The position numbers and the translations under genes were made by a program. 64,000 bases of DNA from Aurantiacibacter sp. D1-12 (lineage in GTDB: Bacteria > Pseudomonadota > Alphaproteobacteria > Sphingomonadales > Sphingomonadaceae). The stretch is taken from assembly GCF_028858515.1 (NCBI RefSeq), contig NZ_JAPJZJ010000004.1, forward strand, positions 162,452-226,451, read 5' to 3'. Positions 1-8,003 of the stretch are shown one piece after another. The notes under the pieces were generated by a model. It saw only the letters and a list, made by a program, of their open reading frames with translations. It did no database searches and was not told the DNA's origin. Numbering within the stretch: the first letter of the stretch is position 1; each line of letters begins with the position of its first letter.

Positions 1-586
1 GCGCGACGGATTGTACATTGGGCGCTTGCCCGCCAAGGCTCGTGTAGAAGTCTGCAGCACCCGGTACGACGATCCTTTCGGTCGGCATTTCTGCCATCAC
101 CCGCCGCCAGTTGCGCGCGATATTGCGCAGGCCGCCAGTGATCCCGCTTTCGATGATGGTATCGTCGATATCGGAGATTACACCCAGGCGGGCCGTAGAT
201 GCAGGTGCGAGGATGCTGGCGACAATGCTTTGCGGACCCTTCGTATTGACCCACTCAAGCGTGACGCTTTCCCACGCCGTGTGTTCCGGGCGCTCGATTT
301 TGGACGGGAATTCCTCATCGAAATGGACAAACCCTTCCGCATCGGTTTCGCGGCGGGTGTCGATCACGGTCTCACCGGCAAATTTGGCGACCAGTCGCAC
401 TGTCACACCAGCTACTTCGCGGCTCGAAAATTTGGCCAGCATGGTGCGGATGGCGCGCAGGCGCGACGAGCTTTCCATTTTCGCCGCAGGTGACCGCAGG
501 GCGCGTGCACTCACGGCAAGCCTGGTGGTATTGCGATAGCCGAAATAGGGCTGGATACGGGTGGCTACGCTGCGGGAAAGAACCAT
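1..586 (-). CDS. App1-family phosphatase domain protein (DUF2183), 3' part outside the window
   Basis: Reading the minus strand from an ATG at 586 gives 195 codons with no stop before the window edge, so the C-terminus is missing. Residues 139-143 read DIDDT within VISDIDDTIIESG, the aspartate-rich DxDxT phosphatase motif of App1/DUF2183 proteins, preceded by a ~70-residue beta-rich stretch as in that family. The yeast namesake is a phosphatidate phosphatase; the bacterial members are mostly uncharacterised, so a lipid phosphate substrate is inference. An upstream ATG at 621 is in another frame. The family call rests on this motif and its placement. Confidence 0.8.
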   Translation of the reverse strand, partial: MVLSRSVATRIQPYFGYRNTTRLAVSARALRSPAAKMESSSRLRAIRTMLAKFSSREVAGVTVRLVAKFAGETVIDTRRETDAEGFVHFDEEFPSKIERPEHTAWESVTLEWVNTKGPQSIVASILAPASTARLGVISDIDDTIIESGITGGLRNIARNWRRVMAEMPTERIVVPGAADFYTSLGGQAPNVQSVA

Positions 587-651
587 GCCAACCCAATGTT
601 CGTGCCTGCAAGGTGTTCCATGCAGCCACCGGGTGACGCGTGATCAGCCGC

Positions 652-2076
652 TTAGCTGATGAGCTTGCGAGCAGCCTTTTCGATCAGCGAGGCGTCTTCC
701 GGCAATTCGCCCAGCAGCACCACGTCGCCGCTTTCGGTACGACGGATCATCACCAGCGCGAATTCCTCGCCCGACGCGGAGACCTCGTCCAGCTGGCGAG
801 GTTCAATCGCGCGCAGCTTCTTGGCGATAGCATTGCGTGGACCGGTGCGAGCAGGCTTGTCCGCAGGCGCTTCTTGACCTTTGCGGAACGCACGTTCTGC
901 GGCGACAACGCCTTTCAAGCCGCCGTCGGCGCCTTTGAGATAGTCGCCAAGCGCACCTTGGGCGATGCCGTTGCGTTGTGCGTAGGACAGCACTGCGGCA
1001 TATTCGGTCAGGCGGGTCTTGTCGTAGTCGACGCCGAAAACCAGTTTGACGACCGGTGTCATCGGGGCGCGTTCCTGCGTCGCGATGCCGGCATCTTCCA
1101 ACAGTTCGGCAAAATCTTCCGGTGCGTCAGCTGCGGCGAGAGCAAAGTCCCAGGCGCGGCCAACAGCTTCATACAAAGCCGCGCGGGTGCGTTCTTCGCT
1201 GCTGCGCGCTTCCAGCGCCATTTCACGGGCGGCGGCGAGCCAGTCAGCCAGCCCCATGCTTTCGGTTGTTTCCGCAGCCGTAACGGTTTCCACCGGATCG
1301 CTTTGGCCTGAAAGATCGAAAGACGGGCGGACATCGGCAGGCTCGTCAGGATAGGACGCGCCGGCTCCGGTGATAGATGCGCTGAGCGATGCGGCAGGAC
1401 CATCGGCCCAGTCGGTCAGATCGTTCGAAAGCTCGTCTTCCCCACCGTGATCGGCAGCGATATCGAGCGCCTGGTCAATCTCGAGCAGCAGCTCATCAGC
1501 CGATTTCGCGTCAGCCATTTCCTTCCAGTTGATCACGCCATAGATGAAATCGATGGTTTCATCATCGCTGGAGAACGGCAGCAGAATGCCGCGATAGAGG
1601 ATGGTAGCGCCAGAGGCGTTGACGAATTCCGCTTCAAAACCAATCGGCGACTGGTTGGCGAGAATCTGCATATAGTGGTCGGTAATGCGGCTCAGCAAAG
1701 AACGCGGCGGCACTTCGGAAAGGCGCTTCGGCAGCTCTTCGGCCGCCGTGATGCATTCGCGGCCCAGCTCTTCACCAATGAAATTGATGCTGGGGTCTTC
1801 GATACCATCGGTGAAATCGAGGAGAACGGAATTCGGGCCGAAATCGGGCAGCAGCGTCGGGTCGAGATCCTCGACCGAAGGGAAGTTGCGATCTTCCAGC
1901 AGGCTTGCCCAGAAGTTGTAGGCACGCACCTGCATGCGCCGCTCATCGGTGCCGATGGCAGGCGGTGGAGTGTGATCAACCGCGTCCTCGGTAGCGTCGT
2001 CTTCCTCGACCTGAGCGGCAAAACCGTCCAGATCAAGTGCGTCAAGCGGTCCGAAATTGCCCCGCAAAGTGTCCAT
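652..2076 (-). CDS. PAS_5-type PAS domain protein with helical C-terminal region
   Basis: Encodes 474 residues. The N-terminal ~40 residues are acidic and low complexity. Residues about 45-195 match the alphaproteobacterial PAS_5 pattern: RAYNFWASLL near the start, then DFGPNSVLLDFTDGIEDPSINFIGEEL, and a terminal strand FIYGVINWKE. The remainder is acidic, alanine-rich and helical, with no output domain I recognise (no HisKA, GGDEF or HTH). The start is the ATG at 2076 with GGGAAAGG upstream; a TTG two codons earlier is less likely. Probably a sensory or regulatory protein, but ligand and output cannot be read from the sequence. Confidence 0.7.
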   Translation of the reverse strand: MDTLRGNFGPLDALDLDGFAAQVEEDDATEDAVDHTPPPAIGTDERRMQVRAYNFWASLLEDRNFPSVEDLDPTLLPDFGPNSVLLDFTDGIEDPSINFIGEELGRECITAAEELPKRLSEVPPRSLLSRITDHYMQILANQSPIGFEAEFVNASGATILYRGILLPFSSDDETIDFIYGVINWKEMADAKSADELLLEIDQALDIAADHGGEDELSNDLTDWADGPAASLSASITGAGASYPDEPADVRPSFDLSGQSDPVETVTAAETTESMGLADWLAAAREMALEARSSEERTRAALYEAVGRAWDFALAAADAPEDFAELLEDAGIATQERAPMTPVVKLVFGVDYDKTRLTEYAAVLSYAQRNGIAQGALGDYLKGADGGLKGVVAAERAFRKGQEAPADKPARTGPRNAIAKKLRAIEPRQLDEVSASGEEFALVMIRRTESGDVVLLGELPEDASLIEKAARKLIS

Positions 2077-2188
2077 GCCCAAAAGCCTTTCCCTGATTGG
2101 CAGAGACCCTTTTGGCGCGACATGGTAAACTTTTCGTGAAGTTGCGCCGGATTTTTACAACTGCAAACGATCTAACGCACTGAAAATA

Positions 2189-2644
2189 TTAGAGCATATA
2201 CCGCATACGAATAGTTTGCCGGCTTGGTGAAGTGCCGATAACGATTGCGGCTTCGTCAAAACGGGGCGGGCCCATGCGTACCCGGGCATCGCGGGAGAAG
2301 CCAAAACCTTCGGTCGGCATCATGCCCAGCGCGCGATCGGCACGGCCGTTATCGTTCTCGTCATGCAGCAGGGCAATGGCGTAGGTTCCCGGCGTGACAT
2401 TGCGGAAGTGCAGGGTCGCTGCTTCTCCGGCCGGAACGACTATGCGGTACCCTTGTGTCGAACCCTGACAGCGCGGGAACCGCTCGTCATCACGCGTCAT
2501 GCAAGCGCGTACAACGCCTTCCGTATTGCGCAGATTGGTGACCTGCACGGTGACGTCCACACCCTCTTGCCCGGCCGAGACCGGAGCGGAGAACAGTGCA
2601 GCCCCCGCGGCCATGCTCAATGCTGTGAGGCGGGTTGATCCCAT
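2189..2644 (-). CDS. exported DUF2141 domain protein (copy 1)
   Basis: A 151-residue protein with a clear signal peptide ending SAPVSA about residue 24. The mature part follows the DUF2141 pattern: VTVQVTNLRNTEGVVRACM, a central FRNVTPGTYAIALLHDENDNG with acidic DENDNGRAD, and a basic C-terminus ending MRYML. I chose the ATG at 2644 over an upstream TTG because it places the signal peptide at the N-terminus. It overlaps the 3' end of the upstream hydroxylase gene by about 28 bases, suggesting co-transcription and coupling. Family function is unknown; it is probably periplasmic. A paralogue lies at 9951-10439. Confidence 0.8.
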   Translation of the reverse strand: MGSTRLTALSMAAGAALFSAPVSAGQEGVDVTVQVTNLRNTEGVVRACMTRDDERFPRCQGSTQGYRIVVPAGEAATLHFRNVTPGTYAIALLHDENDNGRADRALGMMPTEGFGFSRDARVRMGPPRFDEAAIVIGTSPSRQTIRMRYML

Positions 2645-3357
2645 GATGCGTCGGCCAAGCCTTTGTCTGTTTTGCACAAGTGATCCCAAAATCTGAAGTA
2701 GAGCCCGAAGTTGCAGCGATATTCGTCATGATGCCGCTGATGATGGCTGGCTGTTATCAGCCAATACCCTGCGCGGGAATGAACAAGCCAGCACGGGAAT
2801 ACTTCCCAACCCATATGATTGGTCACGCCCATCACAGTCATTATCGTGAGGACCAACGCCAGTGCGCCGACGTGAATGGGGATGGCGAACACCAGCAGCG
2901 GAATAACGATTGCGCCTGTCAGCGCCTCTACCGGGTGAAAGCTCATCGCGGCCCATGCGGTGGGCGGCCTGCTGGCATGATGCACGGCGTGGGCAATGCG
3001 GAACCACTTCGGACGATGCATCAGGCGATGGGTCCAATAGAACCAGGTGTCATGCGCGAAGAGGTAGAGGAAGATGGAAAGCGGCCAGTACCACAGCGGA
3101 TAGTCGCTGACCGAGCTGTATATCTGCGTCCAGCCGTGATTGTTCCAGCCCCACGCGATGACGCCTGCGGGCACACCGTAAATCGCGGCAGACAAAAGCG
3201 ACCAGCGGATTTCCTGCCGGATCTGTGGCCTCATGCCTTTGTAGAGCCCCGGCCGCATCTTCTGTGTAGCCCAGGCAAATATGCCGCTAGCCAGAAGGTA
3301 TCGCAGCGCGACAATCAGAGTCATCGCAATTGCGGAGAGGATAATTGCTGTCAGCAT
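2617..3357 (-). CDS. sterol desaturase / fatty acid hydroxylase family membrane protein
   Basis: A 246-residue integral membrane protein. It carries the histidine clusters of the fatty acid hydroxylase superfamily, which bind a di-iron centre: HDTWFYWTHRLMH, then HAVHH, and later HHQRHH. The N-terminus is a hydrophobic helix and two more hydrophobic stretches lie between the clusters. Such enzymes hydroxylate or desaturate lipids, sterols or carotenoids at the cytoplasmic membrane. The substrate is not predictable, though carotenoid or sphingolipid hydroxylation would suit a sphingomonad. It overlaps the downstream DUF2141 gene. Confidence 0.85.
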   Translation of the reverse strand: MLTAIILSAIAMTLIVALRYLLASGIFAWATQKMRPGLYKGMRPQIRQEIRWSLLSAAIYGVPAGVIAWGWNNHGWTQIYSSVSDYPLWYWPLSIFLYLFAHDTWFYWTHRLMHRPKWFRIAHAVHHASRPPTAWAAMSFHPVEALTGAIVIPLLVFAIPIHVGALALVLTIMTVMGVTNHMGWEVFPCWLVHSRAGYWLITASHHQRHHDEYRCNFGLYFRFWDHLCKTDKGLADASWDQPASQH

Positions 3358-3412
3358 GATACGAGTTGACTATGCCGCGCACATGAAGATTCCGCTATCC
3401 CTCCAGCGCAGA

Positions 3413-3931
3413 TTATCCCGCAAGTTCGCCGCCCCAGCGAGCGCAGTGGCTATCAGCGACGACAGCCTGCCGACGTAAGGCGGCGCGCGCGAGCCTTTCA
3501 GTTTCTACCTTGCGCCGGGCTGCTGCCAGCGGATGGCTCGGAGCAGGGCGAACAATTTCCGCATCATACTCATCTGCTACAATCACGCCGCAGCAATCGG
3601 GCCGATAGTTATCACCTTCCAGAACCTCGCGATCTAGCTCTGGTGGAAGCCCCCAATAGAACTTGTCGCAATAGTCGAGGTAGTCGGTCCACTTGTTATC
3701 GCCAACCAGGTCTGCGCGCGCAGTTTTGATCTCGACAATCACGATCTTGCCTTTCGCATCGATCCCCATCAGATCGGCGCGCCGCCCGTTGCGCAGCGGC
3801 ATTTCCGACAACACCCAGATATCGTTGCGTGCAAACAGCCGGCAGATGCCGCGCACCACAGCTTGCGAGCGCAAGGCGAATTCTGGCTCTGCAGAATCGG
3901 ATTCAGCGATGGCAGCAAGCGAATCGGGCAT
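3413..3931 (-). CDS. mmcB: MmcB-like DNA repair protein
   Basis: A 172-residue protein matching the MmcB (former DUF1052) family of alphaproteobacteria. It contains a PD-(D/E)xK nuclease-like core: RRADLMGIDAKGKIVIVEIKTARADL, with the acidic residue and the ExK pair, followed by KWTDYLDYCDKFYW. In Caulobacter mmcB belongs to the LexA regulon and protects against mitomycin C. The start ATG at 3931 is supported by a perfect LexA operator spacing GTTC-N7-GTTC only 12 bases upstream; the longer open frame to 4075 would run through that operator. It lies downstream of another minus-strand gene but has its own promoter region. Confidence 0.88.
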   Translation of the reverse strand: MPDSLAAIAESDSAEPEFALRSQAVVRGICRLFARNDIWVLSEMPLRNGRRADLMGIDAKGKIVIVEIKTARADLVGDNKWTDYLDYCDKFYWGLPPELDREVLEGDNYRPDCCGVIVADEYDAEIVRPAPSHPLAAARRKVETERLARAALRRQAVVADSHCARWGGELAG

Positions 3932-3943
3932 ACCGCAGGATTG

Positions 3944-3958
3944 GAACGAAATGGGAAC
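3944..3958 (-). promoter_or_regulatory. LexA (SOS) operator upstream of mmcB
   Basis: The minus strand reads GTTC-CCATTTC-GTTC, an exact match to the alphaproteobacterial LexA consensus GTTC-N7-GTTC. It ends 12 bases before the mmcB ATG and lies in the spacer after a TTGACC -35-like hexamer, so bound LexA would block RNA polymerase. Confidence 0.85.
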
Positions 3959-3990
3959 ACGGTCAAGCGCCTTACGCGCTTGGATGCAAT

Positions 3991-4410
3991 TCAGGCGCTG
4001 CGACGCGGCCCCAGATCGCTTGTGGGTGGCAGCAAGGCGACAATGCTGGCGCGCGCGGCGGCAAATTCTTGCCACAGGGCGCGGGCAGCATGGGTGCAGC
4101 TCGCGCCGCGCGCATTGATCGCCAGCAGTGCGGAGATGCCGGGCTCCATTACCGCCGACAGGTCTGCGCAGCCTTTGAGGGCCAGATCACGACGCCAGGG
4201 TTCGGCATCGCGGATAAGAGCGGGGAAGTTTTTCACCGTCTTTTCAACTTGCTCGGCTTTGTAGCCTGATAGCATGCAGACAACCTTCCCCGCGTCGGCC
4301 AATGCGGCCCAGCGCATGCTTAAGCCACTCGTATCGCCATTCAGCCGTGCAGAAGGGCCTTTTCCGCCCGACCGTTGGCTCTGGCCAAAAACAGGTGACA
4401 TTGCGCTCAT
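3991..4410 (-). CDS. hypothetical protein, small helical
   Basis: An open frame of 139 codons from ATG 4410 (a second ATG at 4401; a longer frame reaches 4506). The core, AALADAGKVVCMLSGYKAEQVEKTVKNFPALIRDAEPWRRDLALKGCADL followed by a small-residue helix and two cysteines, has normal coding composition for this genome. I do not recognise a family. There is no signal peptide or membrane segment. It ends just upstream of the mmcB promoter. Function unknown; start uncertain. Confidence 0.55.
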   Translation of the reverse strand: MSAMSPVFGQSQRSGGKGPSARLNGDTSGLSMRWAALADAGKVVCMLSGYKAEQVEKTVKNFPALIRDAEPWRRDLALKGCADLSAVMEPGISALLAINARGASCTHAARALWQEFAAARASIVALLPPTSDLGPRRSA

Positions 4411-4556
4411 AGTGCTGCGCCCATAGCGCCCAACCCCTTGCCAAGAAGTTAGCAAGGCTTCGTCGCGAGCCAGACGTTTTGCCGGTAGGCCCTCAACAAG
4501 AACCACAATTCCGCTTGGCGCGCGCGCCAGCCATTGCTAGGCGGCTTCGCCTATCA

Positions 4557-4633
<77 letters not shown>

Positions 4634-4777
4634 GTTTTTCAATGAGATATTTGCCGTACGCTTACGCGTTCAAAAGCTGGTAAGCATATAGTCAGCACAA
4701 CACGTTGGTCGCCGCTCCAAAAATGCGTTCGCGTTGACAGGGCCAGAAGCGGAAATACAGCCTGGGCAAGCCAAGGA

Positions 4778-5786
4778 TCATAAGAAGAAACTGGATTCCA
4801 ATAGCGCGAGATTGCCGTCCAACTTTATCGCAAAATCAGCAACTGCATCGCCGTCGACATCCATGTAGAGCATGGTGTCTCCACCTACGAACTCATACCG
4901 AAGCTCGCCCGCAGTGCCCGTAAATGCAGCCGCCAATGAAAGCGAATTGATCGTCATCGCCTCCTGCGACAGCATCCACCCCTGAGAGATCGATAATGTC
5001 GTTCTCGGCAAGATTGAAATCAGCGATACGATCTGCGGTGTTTACTCCAAGCCCCGCAAAGTCTCCGTCAGAGAAGATGAAGACGTCGCTCCCTAGCCCG
5101 CCGGTCATGACATCGCGCCCAGTTCCGCCGATCAGCTGGTCATCGCCATCATTGCCATAGAGGAAATCGGTTCCGCTCTCGCCCCACAGAAGGTCATTTC
5201 CACCTTCTCCGCGCAGGTTGTCATTTCCACTGCCTCCAAAAAGCTGGTCGTTCCCATCCCCGCCTTTAAGCAAGTCGTTTCCATTCTCACCGTACAAGAG
5301 GTCATCATCATTAGCGCCGTTAGGGTATCGTTGCCAAAGCCCCCATATTGTATCGCTTCCACCCCATCCACGCAGGACATCGTCGCCGTAGCCGCCGCTG
5401 ATTTGATCGTCACCGGAACGCCCGTCTATGGTGTCGTTCCCATCGCCTCCGTCGATCACGTCATTGCCCGCACCGGCGTCGATGAAATCATCGGCCCTTG
5501 AGCCAAGAATCTCATCATCACCAGACGTAGCTTGGCTGGCGACTGCGGCAGCATAGATATCCCAGCGGGTAAGCTCGGTGCCATCAGCAAAGCGCACGCT
5601 ATCGAGCTGCTCGTGTGTTGCTCTGATGAGCGCATTCTGCAGAGTGAACGAACCATCGATCCCGGCTATTGAAAGCACAATGTCGTTGCCGCTGCGCGTG
5701 ACTACCAAGTCCGCAGCAAGAATACCTGCACCGTACTGCAGGACATTGGTCTGATCGTAAGAGTGCCCCCCTGTCAGGAGGTCGTG
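4778..5786 (-). pseudogene. RTX calcium-binding protein C-terminal remnant (5' truncated, frameshifted)
   Basis: The minus-strand frame from ~5786 to ~4930 encodes HDLLTGG, then NVLQYGAGI...VVTRSGNDIVLSI, followed by about ten GGxGxDxLxGG nonapeptide repeats that bind calcium in type I secreted RTX proteins, and a serralysin-like C-terminal domain. The frame has no ATG or upstream secreted domain; translation could only begin at the TTG at 5708. At GGCGGC (4929-4934) the frame breaks: the normal ending AAFTGTAGELRYEF continues in another frame to a stop at 4778. Restoring GC in the GGC repeat (a 2-bp deletion) would join them. So it is truncated at the 5' end and frameshifted at the 3' end, a pseudogene unless the shift is a sequencing error. 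Confidence 0.8.
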
Positions 5787-6007
5787 TCCAACAGCAACTG
5801 AGCTTCCGGCACCTGTCCCAGACCGTCGGCAATTTCCGCTCGTATTACTGAGTTTATGACCCAGCGACCTTGTCCGGATATTAGTTCATCGAGATACCGA
5901 AAGGCCTGATTAGGCGGTGGCATTCCGGGCACCCATCCGGTGCCTCGTACGCCTGCTAAAATGGCATGGTTGAGGGCGTTGGCATCTAAAAAATAGATCA
6001 AGGACAT
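5774..6007 (-). pseudogene. PIN-domain-like toxin fragment (VapC-type), 3' truncated
   Basis: Seventy-seven codons from ATG 6007. The N-terminus LIYFLDANALNHAI carries the first acidic residue of a PIN nuclease and VINSVIRAEIADGL resembles the second conserved segment (…AE…). Full PIN domains are about 125-140 residues with two further acidic residues; here the frame stops (TGA 5774-5776) where recognisable RTX sequence begins on the same strand in another frame. I infer a deletion or rearrangement junction near 5775-5800. It starts one base after the stop of the upstream small gene, the usual layout of a toxin-antitoxin pair. Activity is unlikely in this form. Confidence 0.5.
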
Positions 6008-6008
6008 C

Positions 6009-6356
6009 TTAAGCCTTCCTGCCATTTTTGAGCTGAGACGAGACTTCGGCGTAAATCATCATCCGAATGTCCATCAGCGCTGTTGTAATTGCATCGCCAG
6101 ATTCACAGTCAGCATTTTGAGAAATGAACTTTCTCAAAGCCAACCCAGCTTGTCTGGCCTCAAACCACTCATGATCAGATGGCTCAACGCTGACCGGTCG
6201 AACTTCCGCATTGCTGACAGCCCTTTTCATTGCCTCAAATGCGACAGGGTTCGAAAGTTTGAAGCCCTCGTACAAAGGCCTAAGGTCTTCAGGCTTATGG
6301 GATCGTGGGAAAGTCAGTCGAAGGATAGCCGCAGCCTTTCTTCTCATGGAATGCAT
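6009..6356 (-). CDS. hypothetical protein, possible antitoxin partner of the PIN fragment
   Basis: A 115-residue protein from ATG 6356 (GTG at 6383 and ATG at 6347 are alternatives). Basic N-terminus with MRRKAAAILRL, then acidic and helical, ending SSQLKNGRKA. No family recognised and no clear HTH or RHH motif. The stop at 6009 is followed after one base by the ATG of the PIN-like fragment, so an antitoxin role is suggested by context alone. It lies in AT-richer DNA than its surroundings, inside the tRNA-bounded island. Confidence 0.5.
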   Translation of the reverse strand: MHSMRRKAAAILRLTFPRSHKPEDLRPLYEGFKLSNPVAFEAMKRAVSNAEVRPVSVEPSDHEWFEARQAGLALRKFISQNADCESGDAITTALMDIRMMIYAEVSSQLKNGRKA

Positions 6357-6522
6357 TGTAGTGAGATGCTCGGCTACCGGCACAAGGCTCAGGTGCGCAA
6401 GCTAATTTTCTTACAATTCTGTAATATTCACATTAGTTTATGGCTGACAGGTGTCAGGCGGCGTTGGTGTGTCGAGCTTTCTTTTAGAGCTTTGCGGGCT
6501 GCAACTCTTTCGTGCTCTCGGA

Positions 6523-6561
6523 GGCAGAGGTCACAGGTTCGAATCCTTCTAGGCGCGCCAG
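6523..6561 (+). repeat. attR-like partial copy of the tRNA-Arg 3' half
   Basis: Matches tRNA-Arg positions 4596-4634 at 33 of 39 bases, including the T-loop TTCGAAT and the terminal GCGCCAG. The T-stem no longer pairs (ACAGG against CCTTC) and there is no upstream tRNA half, so it is not a functional tRNA. It ends 2 bases before the stop codon of the M20 gene. Confidence 0.6.
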
Positions 6562-6563
6562 AC

Positions 6564-7775
6564 TTACTCCCAGCCCTTCTCCAGAAACTGCAGTGCACAA
6601 CCCGCGAGGAATGCGGTGCCTTTTGGTAGCACATTCTCGTCGAGTACCATGTGGCTCGAATGCAAGCCGCAGCAGCCTTGCCAGTCGACTCCTTCGGCCG
6701 CCACGCCAAGGAAGAACATCGCACCCGGCACCTTCTCGATGACATAAGAGAAGTCTTCCGCACCCATCGTGGGGGCGGGGCGGTGGGCCCAGGGCTCCTC
6801 GCCTCCCAGCGACATGGCAACCTGTTCGCCAAGCGCAACGGCGCGGCCATCGTTGATCGTCGGCGGGAAGCCCGGCTTGATGTTGATTTCTGCAGAACAA
6901 CGGTGCGCGCGGGCGATGTTCTGCGCAACTTCGACGATCGCCTCTTTCACCGCAGCGCGACGCTCGGGCGAGAGGTTGCGCGCCGTGCCAAGCAGGTATG
7001 CGGTATCGGGAATGACATTGTCTGTCGTTCCTGCTTCCATCTTGCCGAAAGTCAGTACGCTGGCTTCGGTCGCGTTAAAGCGGCGGGTGATCATCGCCTG
7101 CAGCGCCAGCACTATTTCCGCTGCCACGGGCACCGGATCAATCGCGTCAAAGGGCATGGAGGCATGCCCGCCTTTGCCGGTAACGGTGATTTCGATCACG
7201 TCGGCGGAGGCTAACATGGCACCCACGCGGCCTTCGATCCGTCCGTGCGGGGCGTTGGGCCAGACGTGCAGTGCGAAGGCGGCATCGGGCAGCGGGTATT
7301 CCGCAGTCCCGCCCAGCAAACCATCTTCCAGCATGAAGCGGGCGCCGTGATAGCCTTCTTCACCTGGCTGGAACATGAAGCGGACTTCACCTTCCAGATC
7401 ATCCCGCATGCCGGAAAGGACTCGTGCCGCGCCAGCGAGCATCGCCGTGTGCGCATCGTGCCCGCAGGCGTGCATGCGACCTGGGATAGTGGAGGCGAAA
7501 TCGAGGCCGGTGTGTTCGTTCATCGGCAGGGCGTCCATATCGCCCCGTAGCAATACGCTGCGCCCCGGTTTGGCGCCTTTCAGTACCGCTACAGCGCCCG
7601 TGCAGCTTGGGCCCTCGTGCCACTCAAGCGGGAGGTCGGCCAGAGCCGCTTTTACCTTCGCAAGGGTCTTGGGTGTTTCCAGCCCCAGTTCGGGCTCGGC
7701 ATGGATGGCGCGGCGAAGCGAGACGATGGCCTCTTCCTGCGTTCGCGCGGTTTCGAGAAGGGACTTGGTCAGCAT
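6564..7775 (-). CDS. M20D-family amidohydrolase (hippurate hydrolase / IAA-amino acid hydrolase type)
   Basis: A 403-residue metallo-amidohydrolase of the M20D family, close to the usual ~390. Metal-binding signatures are visible: RGDMDALPM about residue 77, HACGHDAH with Cys104 and His106, and the PGEEGYHGA acidic pair at 139-140; a C-terminal GAEDFSY is the expected ligand region. Family members cleave N-acyl or amide-linked amino acids in the cytoplasm. There is no signal peptide. The stop codon sits next to the attR-like repeat, so the gene borders the island. No close operon partner. Confidence 0.9.
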   Translation of the reverse strand: MLTKSLLETARTQEEAIVSLRRAIHAEPELGLETPKTLAKVKAALADLPLEWHEGPSCTGAVAVLKGAKPGRSVLLRGDMDALPMNEHTGLDFASTIPGRMHACGHDAHTAMLAGAARVLSGMRDDLEGEVRFMFQPGEEGYHGARFMLEDGLLGGTAEYPLPDAAFALHVWPNAPHGRIEGRVGAMLASADVIEITVTGKGGHASMPFDAIDPVPVAAEIVLALQAMITRRFNATEASVLTFGKMEAGTTDNVIPDTAYLLGTARNLSPERRAAVKEAIVEVAQNIARAHRCSAEINIKPGFPPTINDGRAVALGEQVAMSLGGEEPWAHRPAPTMGAEDFSYVIEKVPGAMFFLGVAAEGVDWQGCCGLHSSHMVLDENVLPKGTAFLAGCALQFLEKGWE

Positions 7776-8003
7776 AGTAAAATATCCGCGAAACTAATTC
7801 TTGAGCCCGCGCGAATTGTCCTTCGCTTGTGGCTCCTGATCGACACCCTATCTCATGCCACAAAGAGATTTGGTAGACATAGCTTTCAGGTGGCACCGCG
7901 ATTGGTGTCGTTTGGCCCTATGTTGCACTGCGATGACAGCGGGCCATCATTCGTGTAGAGGGCATAGCCAGCACGGACGGCCACTGTGTAAGATGAAGGT
8001 TCA

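Noticed and set aside
5400..5500. A tandem DNA repeat or CRISPR-like array in the RTX region
   Set aside because: The periodicity is that of degenerate GGxGxDxLx peptide repeats; there are no constant spacers or identical repeats.
6484..6562. A possible second tRNA gene overlapping the attR-like repeat
   Set aside because: Only the 3' half resembles a tRNA; the T-stem does not pair and no D- or anticodon arm can be built upstream.
7624..7896. A small minus-strand gene upstream of the M20 gene
   Set aside because: It overlaps the M20 coding region in another frame for most of its length and encodes no recognisable protein.
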